NCBI GenBank assembly: GCA_000697665.1
Contig: KL197725.1
Coordinates: 314,615-378,614, forward strand
From: Jaapia argillacea MUCL 33604
Taxonomy: Eukaryota; Basidiomycota; Agaricomycetes; Jaapiales; Jaapiaceae
Reading direction: 5' to 3'
Length of the DNA: 64,000 nt
The translations under genes were made by a program, and so were the position numbers. The notes below the pieces were generated by a model, which searched no databases, was not told where the DNA came from, and worked only from the letters and a program-made list of their open reading frames with translations. Shown one piece after another: positions 45,763-62,963 of the stretch; position 1 is the first letter of the stretch; the number at the start of each line of letters is the position of its first letter.

Positions 45763-47097
45763 ATGAGACTGTATCTGGCTGCACCTATCCTCGCCGCTTT
45801 CCAACTTGTGAAGGCCCATTGTACGCGTCTCATTCGCATGGTTGTATGACATTCGACTTACTGTGATTATCAGATACATTTCCAGACTTTATCGTGAACG
45901 GAACGGTGACATCGGATTGGGAATATGTCCGCATCACTGAAAACCACTACAGTAATGGTCCGGTAAGTCTCATTGCCACCACAGGTTCTACAGTCAGATG
46001 TGAATGTTAACCCTTCGTTTCTTAGGTGACCAACGTTACGGATCCCGAGTTCCGATGCTATGAATTGGACCTCGTCAACACCGCCAACGCGACTGGGACT
46101 GCAACCGTCGTCGCTGGTTCCACTGTTGGCTTCAGAGCTGACAACCTCATGGGCCATCCTGGGGTTAGGCGGGCTATTCATCGTCGATTCCGTCTTTCTT
46201 CTACTAACGTTCGTTTCGCACTTCAGTATTTCAGCGCGTATATGACCCCAGCCGTTCCAGCTGCCAACTCCGAGGCCGCTGGTAAAGGAAGCACATGGTT
46301 CAAAATCTGGGAGTGGCCTCCCACTTGGAGTGCGAGTACCGGTCTTGTCTTTGCCTCAGAGAGTGCGCTGCTCCTTTGCTTCTCTCACTACAACACTCGT
46401 ATCCCCTGACTCAACTCCCAATCTCGTTACAGATATCCAATCGGTCAACTTCACTGTTCCCAAGAACGTCCCCAGCGGTAATCGGCTCCTCTTGTTACCA
46501 CGTTCAGCTACCTAATGTTCTCGTATCCACTCCCCTAACCTCCTAGGCCAGTACCTGATCCGTGTCGAACAAATCGCCTTGCATGTTGCGGAGACCTATG
46601 GAGGGGCTCAGGTACGGATGGGTCTCGATTCTATCGGTTTTACTTATCCAACTCACGCCCTTACAAGTTTTACATTGGCTGTGCTCAAGTCAACGTTGTC
46701 GGAGGCGGATCGGGCACGCCTGGGCCCACGGTCGCCATTCCAGGTTAGTCCACTCATTTTAGGCTCTGCTCGGGCCTGACCCGATCCTGAACAATGAATT
46801 CGTCCGACTTCTAGGGGTGTATACCGGATATGAGCCCGGCATCTTGATCGTAAGTCAGCCAATACGTGCGTTCTGCCCCAGTAGCCAACCCTACGCCACA
46901 GAACATATACGACCTGCCCGCCAACTACACTGGTTATCAATCTCGTGAGTACAACCCCATAACGCCACCCTCCTTCGATCCGCCCCTGCTCTGCTATCCT
47001 GCCCTTGGCGGCTTTTGAGCCAAGAGCCGAGTAAATGAACCTTGCTGACTTGCGCTTCTTGACTTATCCAGCTGGTCCGGCTGTGTGGACTGGTTAA
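45763..47097 (+). CDS. AA9 lytic polysaccharide monooxygenase, 236 aa
   Basis: Secreted copper enzyme that cleaves cellulose or hemicellulose oxidatively. Ten exons: 45763-45820, 45874-45962, 46026-46163, 46227-46362, 46433-46477, 46547-46611, 46668-46743, 46815-46849, 46902-46944, 47072-47097; phases close. The signal peptide (1-18, ending QLVKA) is followed directly by His19, which becomes the N-terminal His of the copper brace in HYTFPDF. The second copper His is H93 in NLMGHPG. The axial Tyr lies in FYIGCAQVNV (Y179). The active-site His/Gln region is RVEQIALH (160s). FKIWEWPPTWS is also family-like. It has a catalytic domain only, with no linker or CBM1. N-glycosylation sequons NGT, NVT and NAT are present. 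Likely induced on plant cell wall. Confidence 0.95.
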
Positions 47098-48229
47098 ATC
47101 TCCGAATATTCCCGTCGCTCCAACTGAAGTTGTCGATATCTTATCCGTCAGTTTTCCGAACCATATGTATTCTGAGTCTGCTCTTCTACCGCGAGCGTTG
47201 TGGGGTAATACCCCTAGGATTCTCCGACGAATCGAGTTATTCGAAAATGCCATCCATCGTCAACCTCGCTCTCCTAGTGTTTGTCAACTCACAACCCTGT
47301 CGGGCAGCAACAGGGCCGAAAAGTGCATTTCCGACTTTGCGGTTACGAGTCGGATTTTAGGGCTCTCAAGCGCCACTCCGACACGCAAGGGTCCAAATGG
47401 TATGCGCCTGGAGGGTGTTGCCTTGGGTGCCGACGGTTGGATATCCAATCGTCGGAGCTCGGACACCTTAACTTGACCTTGATTCTCGGAAACGAGTTAC
47501 TAAGTGTGGTCTGTCGGTTAGGCAAGATCTGATGCGCATCTCCCAGTCGGGGAGCTGCCTTTGCAGGGAACGAGCCTGCTCAGAGAATGTGAAGATTGGA
47601 TCTGTTGGATGTGAGCTTTTTTTGCCCGTCAAATTGAAGAATATGAACATTGAATGCAATGAATTGATGACGGAAAGCAGATGACTCCCGGTGGGTTGCT
47701 TGGTTGAGCATCTTGGACGGCGGGAAATGTGTGTCCAGGTGGGGTCGCCACGTTTCATTCGGCTAACCTTACATGGCGGCCTCGGTATGATGGTTCCTCG
47801 CATCGCCATCTCGACCCTTGTTACCACCGTTTCTTTCTCTCTTCAAGTTTCTTTCTTAAAGGCTCCTCCTCCTTGGTCGATTTCACGCGGACGGTCTTCA
47901 AATACTCAGCCTGATCGTCGCCGTCGCAAAGGTTGTACCAATAACGTGCCATCTGTTGAAGGTATCCTCGAATCTTATTTCGAAGCAAGGTTTACGTATG
48001 TTGAATCAAAGTTTTGCTTCTTATTAGAACCGCTGACAATGATTGTCAATTGAAATAGACTCGTCTCGTTATATAGCTCAGCGACCACCCAGACCCCGGC
48101 GGTTCCTGGGCGTCTCTGGCTGTGAACCCCCTACACCCAGCATCAGCACGGCGCGTCTCGAAGACGCTTCCCCTCTTTGTCCTTGCCAGGAGGCGGGCAC
48201 TTGCGGCGCTGGCTGAACGAACATAGGCT
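47098..48229. other. Intergenic with a 24-bp palindrome
   Basis: No gene is seen. A near-perfect 24-bp palindrome sits at 47431-47454. Open frames around 47085-47530 and 47468-47827 are motif-free. Confidence 0.35.
47431..47454. repeat. 24-bp near-perfect palindrome
   Basis: The sequence starts CGACGGTTGGATATCC and equals its reverse complement except for one symmetric pair. The centre is GGATATCC. It could be a hairpin or a dimeric binding site. Confidence 0.8.
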
Positions 48230-49757
48230 ATGGTAAACTGGCAAGATCCAGCTGAAATAGGAAAAGAGGCGGCTATCTTCGAGAACATTTTCTCGTTTTG
48301 CTTCGGCCTCTACCTGTGCGCTTATTTTGTCGTCCTTTATGCTGTGTGTTCAATTCTTTTCTGTAGCTGGGATTATTGTCACACCTTATGGTTTGAATGG
48401 GGTCTACTGAGCCGTCAAACCCCTTTCAAGTGGACATTTGTGAGTCACATTCTAGCCCGTTCTCGACTTCAATAACCTTTTGCGTTCTTGCCACAGATGC
48501 CATACCTTGTTGGGCGGTACTCCTTGATTGTGATGTTGGTAGGATTGTAAGCACACCATCTTCGACTTTGATTCAGGTTGTTTAGTTTAGCCCCACACAG
48601 AGCCACCCTAACTGAGATCAAGGATGAACCTCACTGTGGCGGTTCGTGTTTCCTTCATTCGATTTCTTTGACCCTTCGACTGATGTCAGATTCAGTCCTC
48701 TATCGTCTTCTAAATGTGCGGTCGCCACCCTCCGCTTGGCTCTGATCAACTCGACTGACGAAATTGCAGTTCACAAATGCTATATCAATGGCCTGTTCAT
48801 CTATGAATCTTGCCATCCGCACGTAAGTTCTTCTGATCGTCACGCGAATTCCCCGATGGATTTGTTGCTGCAGGGCCGCTCTCTGGCAACACCATCGCTC
48901 TATCATCACTCTGCTAGTCGCAATGTCGCTTGGCCAGCTTGGTGTCGCCACGTTTTGTTCGTCTTGTTCCACCGCCTTAGTCGATGTTGAGCTTATCTTC
49001 GTGAATTAGTTGGCACAAGATTTATTGTTTCCGGATCCACTGGCCCGTTGGATACGTGCGAGACCACCGAAACCAGACACAATGTTCTCGTTGTGCTTTA
49101 CGTTTACAGTGAGTTCTTCGGGATCTCCTCCAAGGAGATAACCTCACCTTATTATTTAGCCATTGTTTTCGATTTCATCGTTCTCGTTCTGGGCATCAAG
49201 GGGTTGATGCGTTATACGGAATCTGAGAATAGAGTGTCACGAACACAGCTTTGGAACCTACTCTACAGACAAGGGATCGGCTACTTCTTGCTCACCTTCG
49301 TTTTCTTTGTTCCGTCTACGGTGAATCAGTTTTACAACCATCTTTTGAGGTCTTGGATCTCACGTCATTCTCCTCTAGACGCTCGCTGCGTTAAATTTGA
49401 ATCGTCAGCCCCTCGTTTACTCGACTTCCACTCTTCACTGACTTAGTGATAGATATGATGGATGTCATGCTCAGTGTCCCTACGATTGTTGGTAGGTTAG
49501 TGCCGCCACATGTTACCCTGAAACCGGGTCGTTTGTCTGACTTTTCTTCCAGTACAATAGCCTCAGGTCATTGTGTAATTTCTCTCGTTCAACGGGAGCA
49601 AGACCCGCCAAGGTTCGTTTTCGTGGTATTTATTCCGCCGATGATTGACGCGGCAATCCCGTTCTCGTCCAGTTCCCTCCACGTCAATCAGACACGACTA
49701 GATTTCACTAAAGCAACAAGAGCTCAGTTTACATCATGTGTTGACGTGTACGCGTAG
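48230..49757 (+). CDS. Seven-pass-type membrane protein of a basidiomycete family, 328 aa
   Basis: Eleven exons: 48230-48439, 48497-48546, 48601-48641, 48690-48715, 48770-48822, 48874-48941, 49010-49108, 49160-49320, 49379-49403, 49447-49495, 49553-49757; phases all match. Family-like pieces in order: CSWDYCHTLWFEWGLL; PYLVGRYSLIVMLVGLATL; a Cys/His loop (IKDEPHCGDS); FTNAISMACSSMNLAIRTAA followed by LWQHHRSIITLLVAMSLGQL; NVLVVLYVYTIVFDFIVLVL; and RTQLWNLLYRQGIGYFLLTF. This is the serpentine protein set with an LxWDYxxTxxxE start, expanded in agaricomycetes, with no known ligand. The last exon is the least certain; an extra intron could shorten the tail. Reading without introns gives only fragments, so splicing is needed. 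Confidence 0.7.
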
Positions 49758-50342
49758 GCCACTACTCTTACACTCTGCCACCAGACAGTATGGTTGACTT
49801 GCCTCCTAGCGTGGACAGTTTCGACCGCAATCCATCGCATACTTTCCCTCGGTCCACTATCCGATAGCATCGAAAAGAGTCACGTTCGTGGCGGTTCATT
49901 TGGTTGTTATTTGCTATGCTATTCGATAGACGGCGGTTTCCTCGTCAGCCCGAGAGAGCTTGCCTCGGGGGATCATCTTTTGGACATCCATCGACAAGTA
50001 ATCCTCTCTCGCCCTCACACTACACAAAGCCCATGAATTCTTCGCAGTATGCCAAGTGATTACATTGGCGTGGGTGCTGCTATCAGGTGAAGGGAACCTT
50101 TAGATCCTGGGTTGATCAGATTCTATGTTAATATGTTGGATCCTTGCGCCTCCTGTATTGTCGCGCCTCTACTATTTGTACTGTAAACACACATACGCTC
50201 TTGGATACAGTAATGTTGATATCAACATGTCCGCGCAAGACGCGAGTCTCAATGATGGGGAGGGTTGTGGGATATGGATTGCACGGACCAGATGACATTC
50301 AAATCGAGCAAAACTAGGATCTGCAGGGCGTAAAACACTCAA
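49758..50342. other. Intergenic
   Basis: Short plus-strand open frames only (49794-50036). Nothing is recognised before the tRNA gene. Confidence 0.4.
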
Positions 50343-50414
50343 CTCTCTGGCGGGGAGTCGAACCCCGCTCTCCCGCGTGACAGGCGGGTGTACTATCCGA
50401 TATACTACCAGAGA
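50343..50414 (-). tRNA. tRNA-Asp: tRNA-Asp (GTC anticodon)
   Basis: Minus strand: acceptor stem TCTCTGG/CCAGAGA with G discriminator; D arm TAGTATATCGGATAGTA; anticodon stem CCCGC/GCGGG around loop CTGTCAC with anticodon GTC; T arm GCGGGGTTCGACTCCCCGC. There is no intron and no encoded CCA. Confidence 0.96.
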
Positions 50415-50502
50415 TACATCGAATTTCTCCACTCTAAACCCATCACATCTTTGCCAAGGAACTGGGCAACCGACATTTTCAAATTTACAAGTAATCTCAA
50501 CC

Positions 50503-51550
50503 TCACAACGAAGAATTTAGGAAACGAAGTAAATCCTCTCGATTGGCATCCCTCTCCAGGTCATCCGCATCCTTGCGAACTTTCAGCTTGATCTGATATG
50601 AAAGGAACATCAGTACACCAGGTAGATGGAGGGATAGAAATGGCCGAGCTGACCTTCTTCCCCGTAAGAACGCTCCTTCTCTCATCTTTGTCCTTCTTAC
50701 GACGCCTGTCTTTCTTGCGTTTCCTATCCCTGTCGTTCTCCCCATCTTTGTCTCGCCTACGGTCTTCGTCCTTGTCTCTACCACGATACCTGTCCCGTTC
50801 CTGGCTCCTCTCGCGCTCACGGTGATGACCTCGCCGGCTCTCGGACCTGATGTGACTCCCGTCTCGGTCTTTATCCATGCGACGACGCGAAGGAGATCTG
50901 GAAGAATGTCGCGGACTTCGAGGGCTCCCCGAGGATATAGTTGAAGATGAGGAAGCGGCGAGTGAGATGGATCGTGACCGAGAACGCGACCTCTGCCGGG
51001 AACGGGCAGGACCTCTGCTGGAGGGAGGCGGCTGAAGATACAGTCAGTATACATGTTGACAGGAAGCGTAAATCACGGACCTTCTGCTTTCCATCCATAA
51101 TCTCCCTGCGAGCATCACAATCCTTCATTCTAAGGGATATCTTGTAGCGGTCGGAACGGTCATAATCGCGAGATGATCTGCTCCTCCTATCATATCTAGT
51201 GCGGTCTCTCGAAGACGATCGCCTTCGAGTACTTGGCTCCCGGTCTCCATCCTCCCTCTGCCGATGCTCTGTCGCGTGACGGCTACTATCTCCTCTCCGT
51301 CTCTCCGGTGACCTTGACCGACTCCTGCCTCGGTGTCTTCCTAGATAGCTCAATAGAGTTTTCGTGTCGTCGGGTGCATGTTCGTCCCATAGTTGTATCG
51401 TAGACGCCCGTCAATCGTGTCGTCCGCACATATGGGGTCGTGATCAAAAGTTCACAGAAAACCCAGGTCAGTCACAGGAAATTTGAGAAAGGCAACTTGA
51501 GACTCACCATCTCGTCTACGATAGTCATACTTGTCGGATCGACTAGTCAT
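50503..51550 (-). CDS. Arg/Ser-rich nuclear protein, 256 aa
   Basis: Four exons: 51508-51550, 51081-51340, 50654-51031 and 50503-50592. The body is made of RS, RD and RE repeats (GRHRGRSRSRSPERRRGD, then RSRQRSRSRSRSIS, then RDRYRGRDKDEDRRRDKDG). One conserved-looking non-repetitive helix (ISLRMKDCDARREIMDGKQK) and a distinct C-terminus (IKLKVRKDADDLERDANRED, then LLRFLNSSL) flank it. RS-type proteins of this kind act in pre-mRNA splicing or mRNA export in the nucleus. There is no RRM or zinc finger, so it is not a classic SR protein. The exact orthologue is not clear; the C-terminus is a useful search handle. The 167-nt first intron is long for this genome and may hide a small exon. Confidence 0.65.
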
Positions 51551-56054
<4,504 letters not shown>

Positions 56055-56222
56055 ATGGCACAAGACAATAGATCGGGGAATCTTTCCCCGGGGAAACCTT
56101 GCTGTATGACATTAAGGGTCCAATTCGGCCCTCCACTCATCCCGCTTCTTGCTGGCAAACGTTTGTACCTTGAAGGACAAGTCAGTCAAGTCAGTTTCAC
56201 CCTCACGATCGATGGCTACGAA

Positions 56223-59200
56223 TTAGCTCGCCATTTCACTCAGTTTCAGTGCGTGTTGGCCAGTATCGTCGTTATACTCCATCGTCGCATGAAGATCCAG
56301 CTTGAGGGGATGGTTAATCAAGTCAATGCCGACGACAGATATTTGTAACGCACTGGATTATCCGTGTCCGGCGTCAACAGTAGACTATAGACGACTTGGA
56401 AGATGGTCCTGCACAAATTTAAGTAACGAGCTGGCGACCCAGATGTAGGAGCACCTACGTCATGCTCATACTCGCAACCCAGCTTCTATCGAGGGCGGCA
56501 TGGCAGACCTTCCCGTGGCGATTGACTAAGGATAAAGGTTGGCTAGCTCAGAAGCGGACAACAAGAAGTCTCACTGTTTGGGTGCAAGATCTTTGTTATA
56601 AAGCGACTATAAGATGGTTAGGCAACATCTGGAGGAATCTTTCTCAGCACGTACACCTCGGGCGGCCTTTGGGGGTACTCCGTTGGGAAGTCGACGTAGA
56701 GCAAGAAACATCCGCCAACGTAGGGGGACTACATATCTATGAGACGCGTCGATCAGGTGGGAACAGGACGACCTACCCCCTCTGGCGCTTCGATAACTGC
56801 TTTCCAAAACCCAATATCTTCATCGCATGCGTAGACGTCAATAGCGGCTAAGAAAAGTTTAAAATCAGAGGAGGGAGCAATATATTGGCAACTAACGGTG
56901 AGGGGAGTTCTGGAAAATGGCTAAATAAGTGGGAGCTTCCAAAATTCCACCGAAAGGGCACCTACGACAACTTGGCGGAGCTCCTCCATCAACCTCTTTG
57001 TTCTTCCCATACTCGTCGGAATCGTAGTGGTCGCGAGCTTCTTTTGAGCACTCACCACGGTGCTCATCAATCGCTGTGGGAGGAATAAGCTGGGGCAGGT
57101 GCTACGGATCAGTGGTACGTACAACATGGGGCTTTCGACCAGGGAATTCATAGACAGTGACTTCATCTCGAGGCTGCCATCTATGAGACCGAAGATTCAT
57201 CGCGCTAGTAACAAGCGGTTTTGTCGGTGTCTCAACCTGTGGTTTAAACTGAGGCACTGGTCGAATCGCTGTAACTTGAGTACATACCCTGTCCTTTGAT
57301 GATAGGACAGTCTCCAATTCCACTATGGCAAGGGCATTTTCCAACTGGAGGCTCATCTGAGCAGAGCAAAGACACAGAGAGTCTGCGCCACTTACCGATG
57401 TTACCCGGAAAGAGTAGCCGGTCGTGGCAACCGCGATGGCATGGAGGCTTAAGTCTCCCGACGGCCCTTGGAAGTTCACGGAATCGAGCTTGATCCTGCC
57501 CCTCTGTAACTTTGCACACACGGCGTGGGGCTCAGCCTTGGACCCAACGTCCACACCGTCCGTCAAACACACGATGCGAAGGCGCGCTGAAGGATGCTGT
57601 GGGGGTTAAGGTTAAATACCAACTCGGCTGGAATGTTATACAAACCAACTTCTCGTTTGTACTGTGTCAACATACTCTCGGCCATGGAGAGACTGAAGAA
57701 ATAGTCAAACAATGAGATTGTTGGGGGTATCTGAGAGTCGCTGACCTATCGATAAGTGGCGTGTCGCCGTCGGCCTGGATGCAAGGATGAGCCAGGCCAG
57801 AACTGAGAGCAAGAATGAGGAACGGACCTCGACGTGTCGGATCTGGTCCCTGAAATTCTCCTTGATCATCGTGATTTCCTGTGGCGAAAGGTAAAATAAT
57901 ATCGACAAAGTTCAGGCGATAATAGGTCGTACCTGTTTGATTTCCACGGACTTTCCAAACGTCACTAGACCTGCATGGGGTTATCAGATCCGATGACATA
58001 TATATATAAAGATCATAAACCTAAAGCGACTGGTAGATCGAATGCTTGTAATTTATTGACGAACGCATCAAAAGCTTGCTTTGCGACGTCAAGCCTGCAG
58101 TCGAGAATCATGAACATGGCTGAGATGAGTGATAGCATGGACAGAACGCACCTGGACATGTATCTTGAACGCTTCAGCTGTTCCTCATTTCTTCCCGGGC
58201 GGTAGGACCACCTTGTTGCGTGTCAGTGACAAGTAATGACAATACCTTCTTGATTGGCTGACATACATCCCTGGTTCCAGTGATATCTTAGACATCATGA
58301 GTTGATCCGCTCCTGAAACTGCTGGCTGTCGTGTCTGATCCAACCCAGACACTTTCCTCTCGAAGTCGAGAAGTGTCCCCTGTTGTTGACCATCCCCACT
58401 ATCGACGAGGTCTGAGAGGAGAGTCAACAAGAGATATGCGATGCGAAGATGATTTCTCACCACTCCATAGTTCAATTAAGGTCGGCGACATATCCTTGAA
58501 CTTCCAGATATCGAGCAAAATGGACAAAATTGAATAGTTGTCCGACAAGGCAACGTACGTCATCGTCCCGCTCGATAGCCCGGTGATTTCCACGAGGAGT
58601 GGTTCACACCGGTACGGAGGCTGCCTTGAGTGCTTCCGAATCCATTGCTTGATTGAGCGCGTTAGCGCAGGTACCGCAGTCGGCGAACCGGAAAGCTGCA
58701 CGCTGGGATCCAAAGGCGAACTGGATCGGTGAACACGCCACGTTTCTAAGTTTGCACGTTCATATACGTGACCTGTGTGGTGATATCAAGCAGGGTCATC
58801 AGATTTTGGGAGATGGCGAACCGTCGCTTGCGCGAACTGGCGCAGACATGATCTTGCCACTCAACGGACACAAGAATGCCTGAAGATAGATGTCAATACA
58901 TCACAAGTTCATCTGAGGCTAGACTGGACACACCTTCGGAGGTAGGTCTGTGTCTGAAGTCGAACGCGCTTCAGTACACCGGTCGAGGATAGTGAACAGG
59001 TGGGTGATGAGCCGATCTTTAATTGCGGCATTCTCTATAGCGAGGACGAATTTCTCGATCCGGAATTGCCTTCAACTATCTGTCAGGATCATCCTCATTC
59101 TGGAGTAAGTGAATACCTACCTGAATCGTGCAATGAACATGTTTCTGGATCCAGTCAGGTGGAGCCGTGTGTGTAGGATTGCGAGTTCGTTAAGCACTTT

Positions 59201-62200
59201 CCCTGCCATGGCTCTCGCAGTTGCAGGATTGGTATCACGGTTGGGGATAAGCCGAGCAATGTTCGGCAAACAGTCGAGGTTGGAGAGTACATCGGATGCT
59301 GGTAATCTGATCAGCGACGGTGTCGCGACGGTAAAAGTAAAGGTGTTTCGTACCGGTAGTGTATAGATCGTCGTTAGTTATAGTACCACGAGTATTGAAA
59401 CTATCCTTGAGTGCCTTTCGAGCCAGTCGATCCCCGTCCGCATCTTCGTCGTCCCCGTCTTGGTTGTTACGGGCTTGGGGTTTCTCGAAGGGCTTCTCCA
59501 TAGACCTGGACAAGTCCAAACAAACGACAACCGCCTCTTCAACTGGCCTGAATCATGTCCCGACAAGTTAACAGAGAGATCCAAAAGAGATAAATACATG
59601 ACGAACCGCGCGTCAACCTGAGCTCCCTCACTATCAGCAAAGGCGTCAACATTCCACTCCCCTACAGCCTGCCGTTGGCGAATGACAGGCTCGAGACGCG
59701 CAGCAACCTGAGTGAAACGAGAATGATTAGCTACTATATGCGCGGATTGAATCAATTGACGTACCAAATTCACATCGACAATCATTTCACCATGACATGG
59801 CCTAAGGAACACCGTATCCTCAGCTCCACATGCACCTCCTCGAGAAATGTACACAGTATTAAACCCGACATCATCCAACGTCAAAGCAGGGGTAATAGCT
59901 CGTTGCTTGATACTAAGGGGTGCGTAGGTCTTTAGGTCCGTAGTGTTGACGGATCTGATGGCGAGGTTGAAATCTTGGTGAATGCTACGAGTGAAGAGGA
60001 CAGATATTTCAACGTCGGTATCGAATTGAACAAGCCACGAGACAGATCTCCAAGTACGACGAAGGAGAGTCGCGAATTCTGGTGAGACTTCGCCCATGAT
60101 TGTGGGAGGTGCTGAAGGGTCGAAGAGGAAGCCCGATTGGCGATTATTTGCATATTCTTCCTCAACAGTCTTGTCACCAAGTATGACTGGAGTTCGCAGA
60201 CGCTCTCCTGTGCCTTCGCTACGGGGGTGTCAAGCGACGTCCAGTGAAGATGTCCAGTTTCATCAAAAGACTTACCAACACAAGTTGACTTCCTTGCATA
60301 GATCGACCTCGGATGGCTTAGCAGCTGATGACGGCAACGCAAAATCCCCTTGGGCCCGGAGAAGAATCGTTCCGAATATAAGCCTAGAGGTTATCTCAGG
60401 ACACAATATCAAGAAGATAAGGCAAGATTTTACGCACCTAGCGACTTCAAACACCCTTTTCCGATCTCCACTCGCATAAGGAGGCGGCATATCAAGAGAC
60501 AAATGATAAAAAGCTGCACTCAAAGCCCTCCTTTCTTCCAAAGTCGGTGTGTCGTTCTTCATAAGAATATAGAGCGCCCGAACAGCTTATAATGCGCACC
60601 CAAGAATCAGCCAAGACAGAAAGGGAGGGACGAGGAAATCTCCTCACCAGGTGGGAAGCGGGTGAGTCCCATAAAGTACATCAACGCTCGACGTTTCTGG
60701 GTCTTGACGTCGTTGCCATTTCTATCACAAATATCGTCAGCGATCGTACAAATGTTCGTAGTTCGAGAGATGATTAGAACCTACCCAAGAAGATGACAAA
60801 AGATCAACAAGTTCGACAGGAAGGCTGCCATACCACGATCTGTTTGTTTAACCTCCGGGAGCTGAAACGAAGGGATATAAGTGGGTGACCCCAAACACAA
60901 AAGAGTGGTTCGACTGACCCAATGAGGGCTATTCGAATACAGCTTCGCCTTCCCCACTTTCTCCAAAGCCACTTCCTCTTCTTCCACACTCTGGGGTCTC
61001 TTAACAACATAAATCAATACTTGCGCACCATGTTCCACCCCCAAATCCAGCCCCAAACTCTCAATAGTCTCCTCAGGGTTGATATTATATATTGGTGAAG
61101 AAGCGGTATGTAGATCCACCGGCAAGTTCACTGCCCGTCGTTTTGGGAGAGGACTTAGTTCGAGGCGGATACAGCCGTCTGGTTCTGCGTGGCGGGAGGA
61201 GCAGCAGATGGATACGGTGGTGGACTTGTGGAATCGGACTAATCTGAGATAAGGGGAAGGTTAGAAGGGAAGCAGGGTGGGCATGGGAGAGTGGAGACTC
61301 ACCCATCTCTGTTCCTTTGGTACTACATATCGCGACGTCGGTGAGAAGATCGAAGCGAGGAAGTGGTTAGATTGAACGTACCATCCGAGCAACTAGCCCC
61401 TTCTGCTTCTCAAACCGATTCTGGAGGACTTCGAGGACTACAATCGCAATATCACACTAAGCCTGCGGATGCGCTTTCTCTCGATGGTCATGACTCACCT
61501 TGGGTATCAACCAACGTCAACACACCCTCCCCACGAAAACCCTCTGGAATCTCCACCCTCTCGATCACCGATCCGGAATGAACGACGAGGATATGCGAAT
61601 CTGTCAACATTGCATCAACAAAACGCATACGAAGGGACAGAGGAAAGCTAACCAGGAGCAGTGAAATCCACGGGTTCCTTGCCATACTGAGCTGCTGGAC
61701 ATCCAGCGGGACAACGTGAGGCATCTTGTTGAGAAAAGTAACAATGGGCGTGGAAGAGATGGCCGCAACTAGATTAGACAATCCAAATCTTAGTAGAACT
61801 CCCGTATCACCAATGATCAGAGCTTACCCAGCATTCTAGATAGCGAGTCAGGCGGGTTTGTTCAAAGACGAAGACGAAGTAACGTACCTGAACGAGAGGG
61901 CAACATAGGATAAGAGAAGGGTCTTTTCCCTTGTCCTCGGGGCGGTTCAAACAACGTTCACAGGGAAATCCTAACGTGGTCGAAGATCAGATGATGCAAG
62001 AGAGACACGGAGGGAGGCAGAGACCAACTTACCAAGCATTTCGGTACAAATAGCACATTCGAAGTCAGCAACGGAGGACACATAAGTATCAGAAGCTATG
62101 GATTTATCTCGATTTCAGCTTGGGAGAAAGACCACGACGGCGAAAAAACCTTACCAATGCGGGCATGAGAATATTTACACTCTTCGACATCGCATGTCGA

Positions 62201-62963
62201 GCCATCGATCTCTTTGCGACAATGTAAATGGTCAAAAACTCCTTGGTTGAGAACTTGATTGGCGAGGGTACAAGAGCAGGTTCCTCTCATCGAGTCTTCT
62301 TCCACGTCAAACAAAGGTGGGTCGTCCATGATCATGGCGTCATCGTCAAATCCCGACCAACCCAAAGCAACGGCAGCCTCTCGACGGATAATATCCTTCA
62401 CCAGCAAGAGTGAGATGAATGTACTCCAAACTTCAAGATAACGAGGAGCGTACCATTGTAAGCTTCACGCTCACTGCGTTACCACCAAACCCAAGCGCTT
62501 GAGTGGGCGCTTCATGACCATCGTTACGGGCCAACTGAGCAGAGCGGAACGCAACAACCACTCGTTTCCTATTATCCTCCCCAAGCATAGGGTCATCAAC
62601 ATCCTCCCAAGATTTCGGTGGTTTAGCTGGGGAGGGTTTACCGGCGGGCGCACCCTTCGCATTCCCATCCCGGGACTCAAGGGCTTTGGTTACCTGCACA
62701 GTATCTTCGGTGTGCCGAACGTGGACGGTGTCGCCGCTATCGAGGACATGAGCAATCTTGTCTCTGAAGCGTAAACCAGTCCCGTCAGGTAGGGTGAAAA
62801 CGAGTTTCTTTGGATCGGCAACGCGTTCCTCCTCAGAGGAATCATAATACTCTGCCGAAGCCTCTTCAGCTAAATCCGCGATTGACTTTGTCGACTCGAT
62901 TGGGATGAGGATTCCCCGGCCAGTCGAGGGCCCGGTATCGAAATGGAGGCGAATGCGATACAT
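56223..62963 (-). CDS. Multidomain ubiquitin protein: RING-like, VWA, U-box and E2 domain, 1568 aa
   Basis: Thirty-nine exons; phases of all joins agree. Likely a self-contained ubiquitin ligase. N-terminal beta-rich part (1-170). Cys/His-rich zinc region with ECAIC (C264, C267), then NAGCGHLFHAHC and CPAGC (C303-C325), RING-like. A first VWA start, VVCLDLSRSMEKPF (about 839-852), gives a MIDAS-type DxSxS. U-box at about 1002-1060: FLCPLSGKIMSAPVRASDGH, VYERANLETW. VWA remainder (about 1190-1385): RLDVAKQAFDAF, ALGLVTFG, RIVCLTDG. E2 fold from about 1430: SPHPAIDVY, GFWKAVIEAPEG, SPYVGGCFLLYVDFPTEYPQ, PPEVRFITKILHPNINRHGK, with active-site C1510 in KVCHAALD. Exons: 62454-62963, 62155-62395, 62033-62095, 61888-61970, 61828-61835, 61653-61768, 61499-61600, 61382-61437, 61303-61322, 60919-61243, 60785-60861, 60648-60721, 60438-60585, 60276-60383, 59765-60218, 59598-59707, 59354-59547, 59121-59298, 58934-59069, 58822-58879, 58461-58772, 58267-58411, 58152-58211, 58021-58094, 57933-57970, 57828-57878, 57746-57774, 57650-57692, 57396-57596, 57288-57356, 57126-57236, 56962-57073, 56897-56920, 56777-56847, 56655-56728, 56575-56606, 56459-56525, 56354-56408, 56223-56300. 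Confidence 0.8.
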
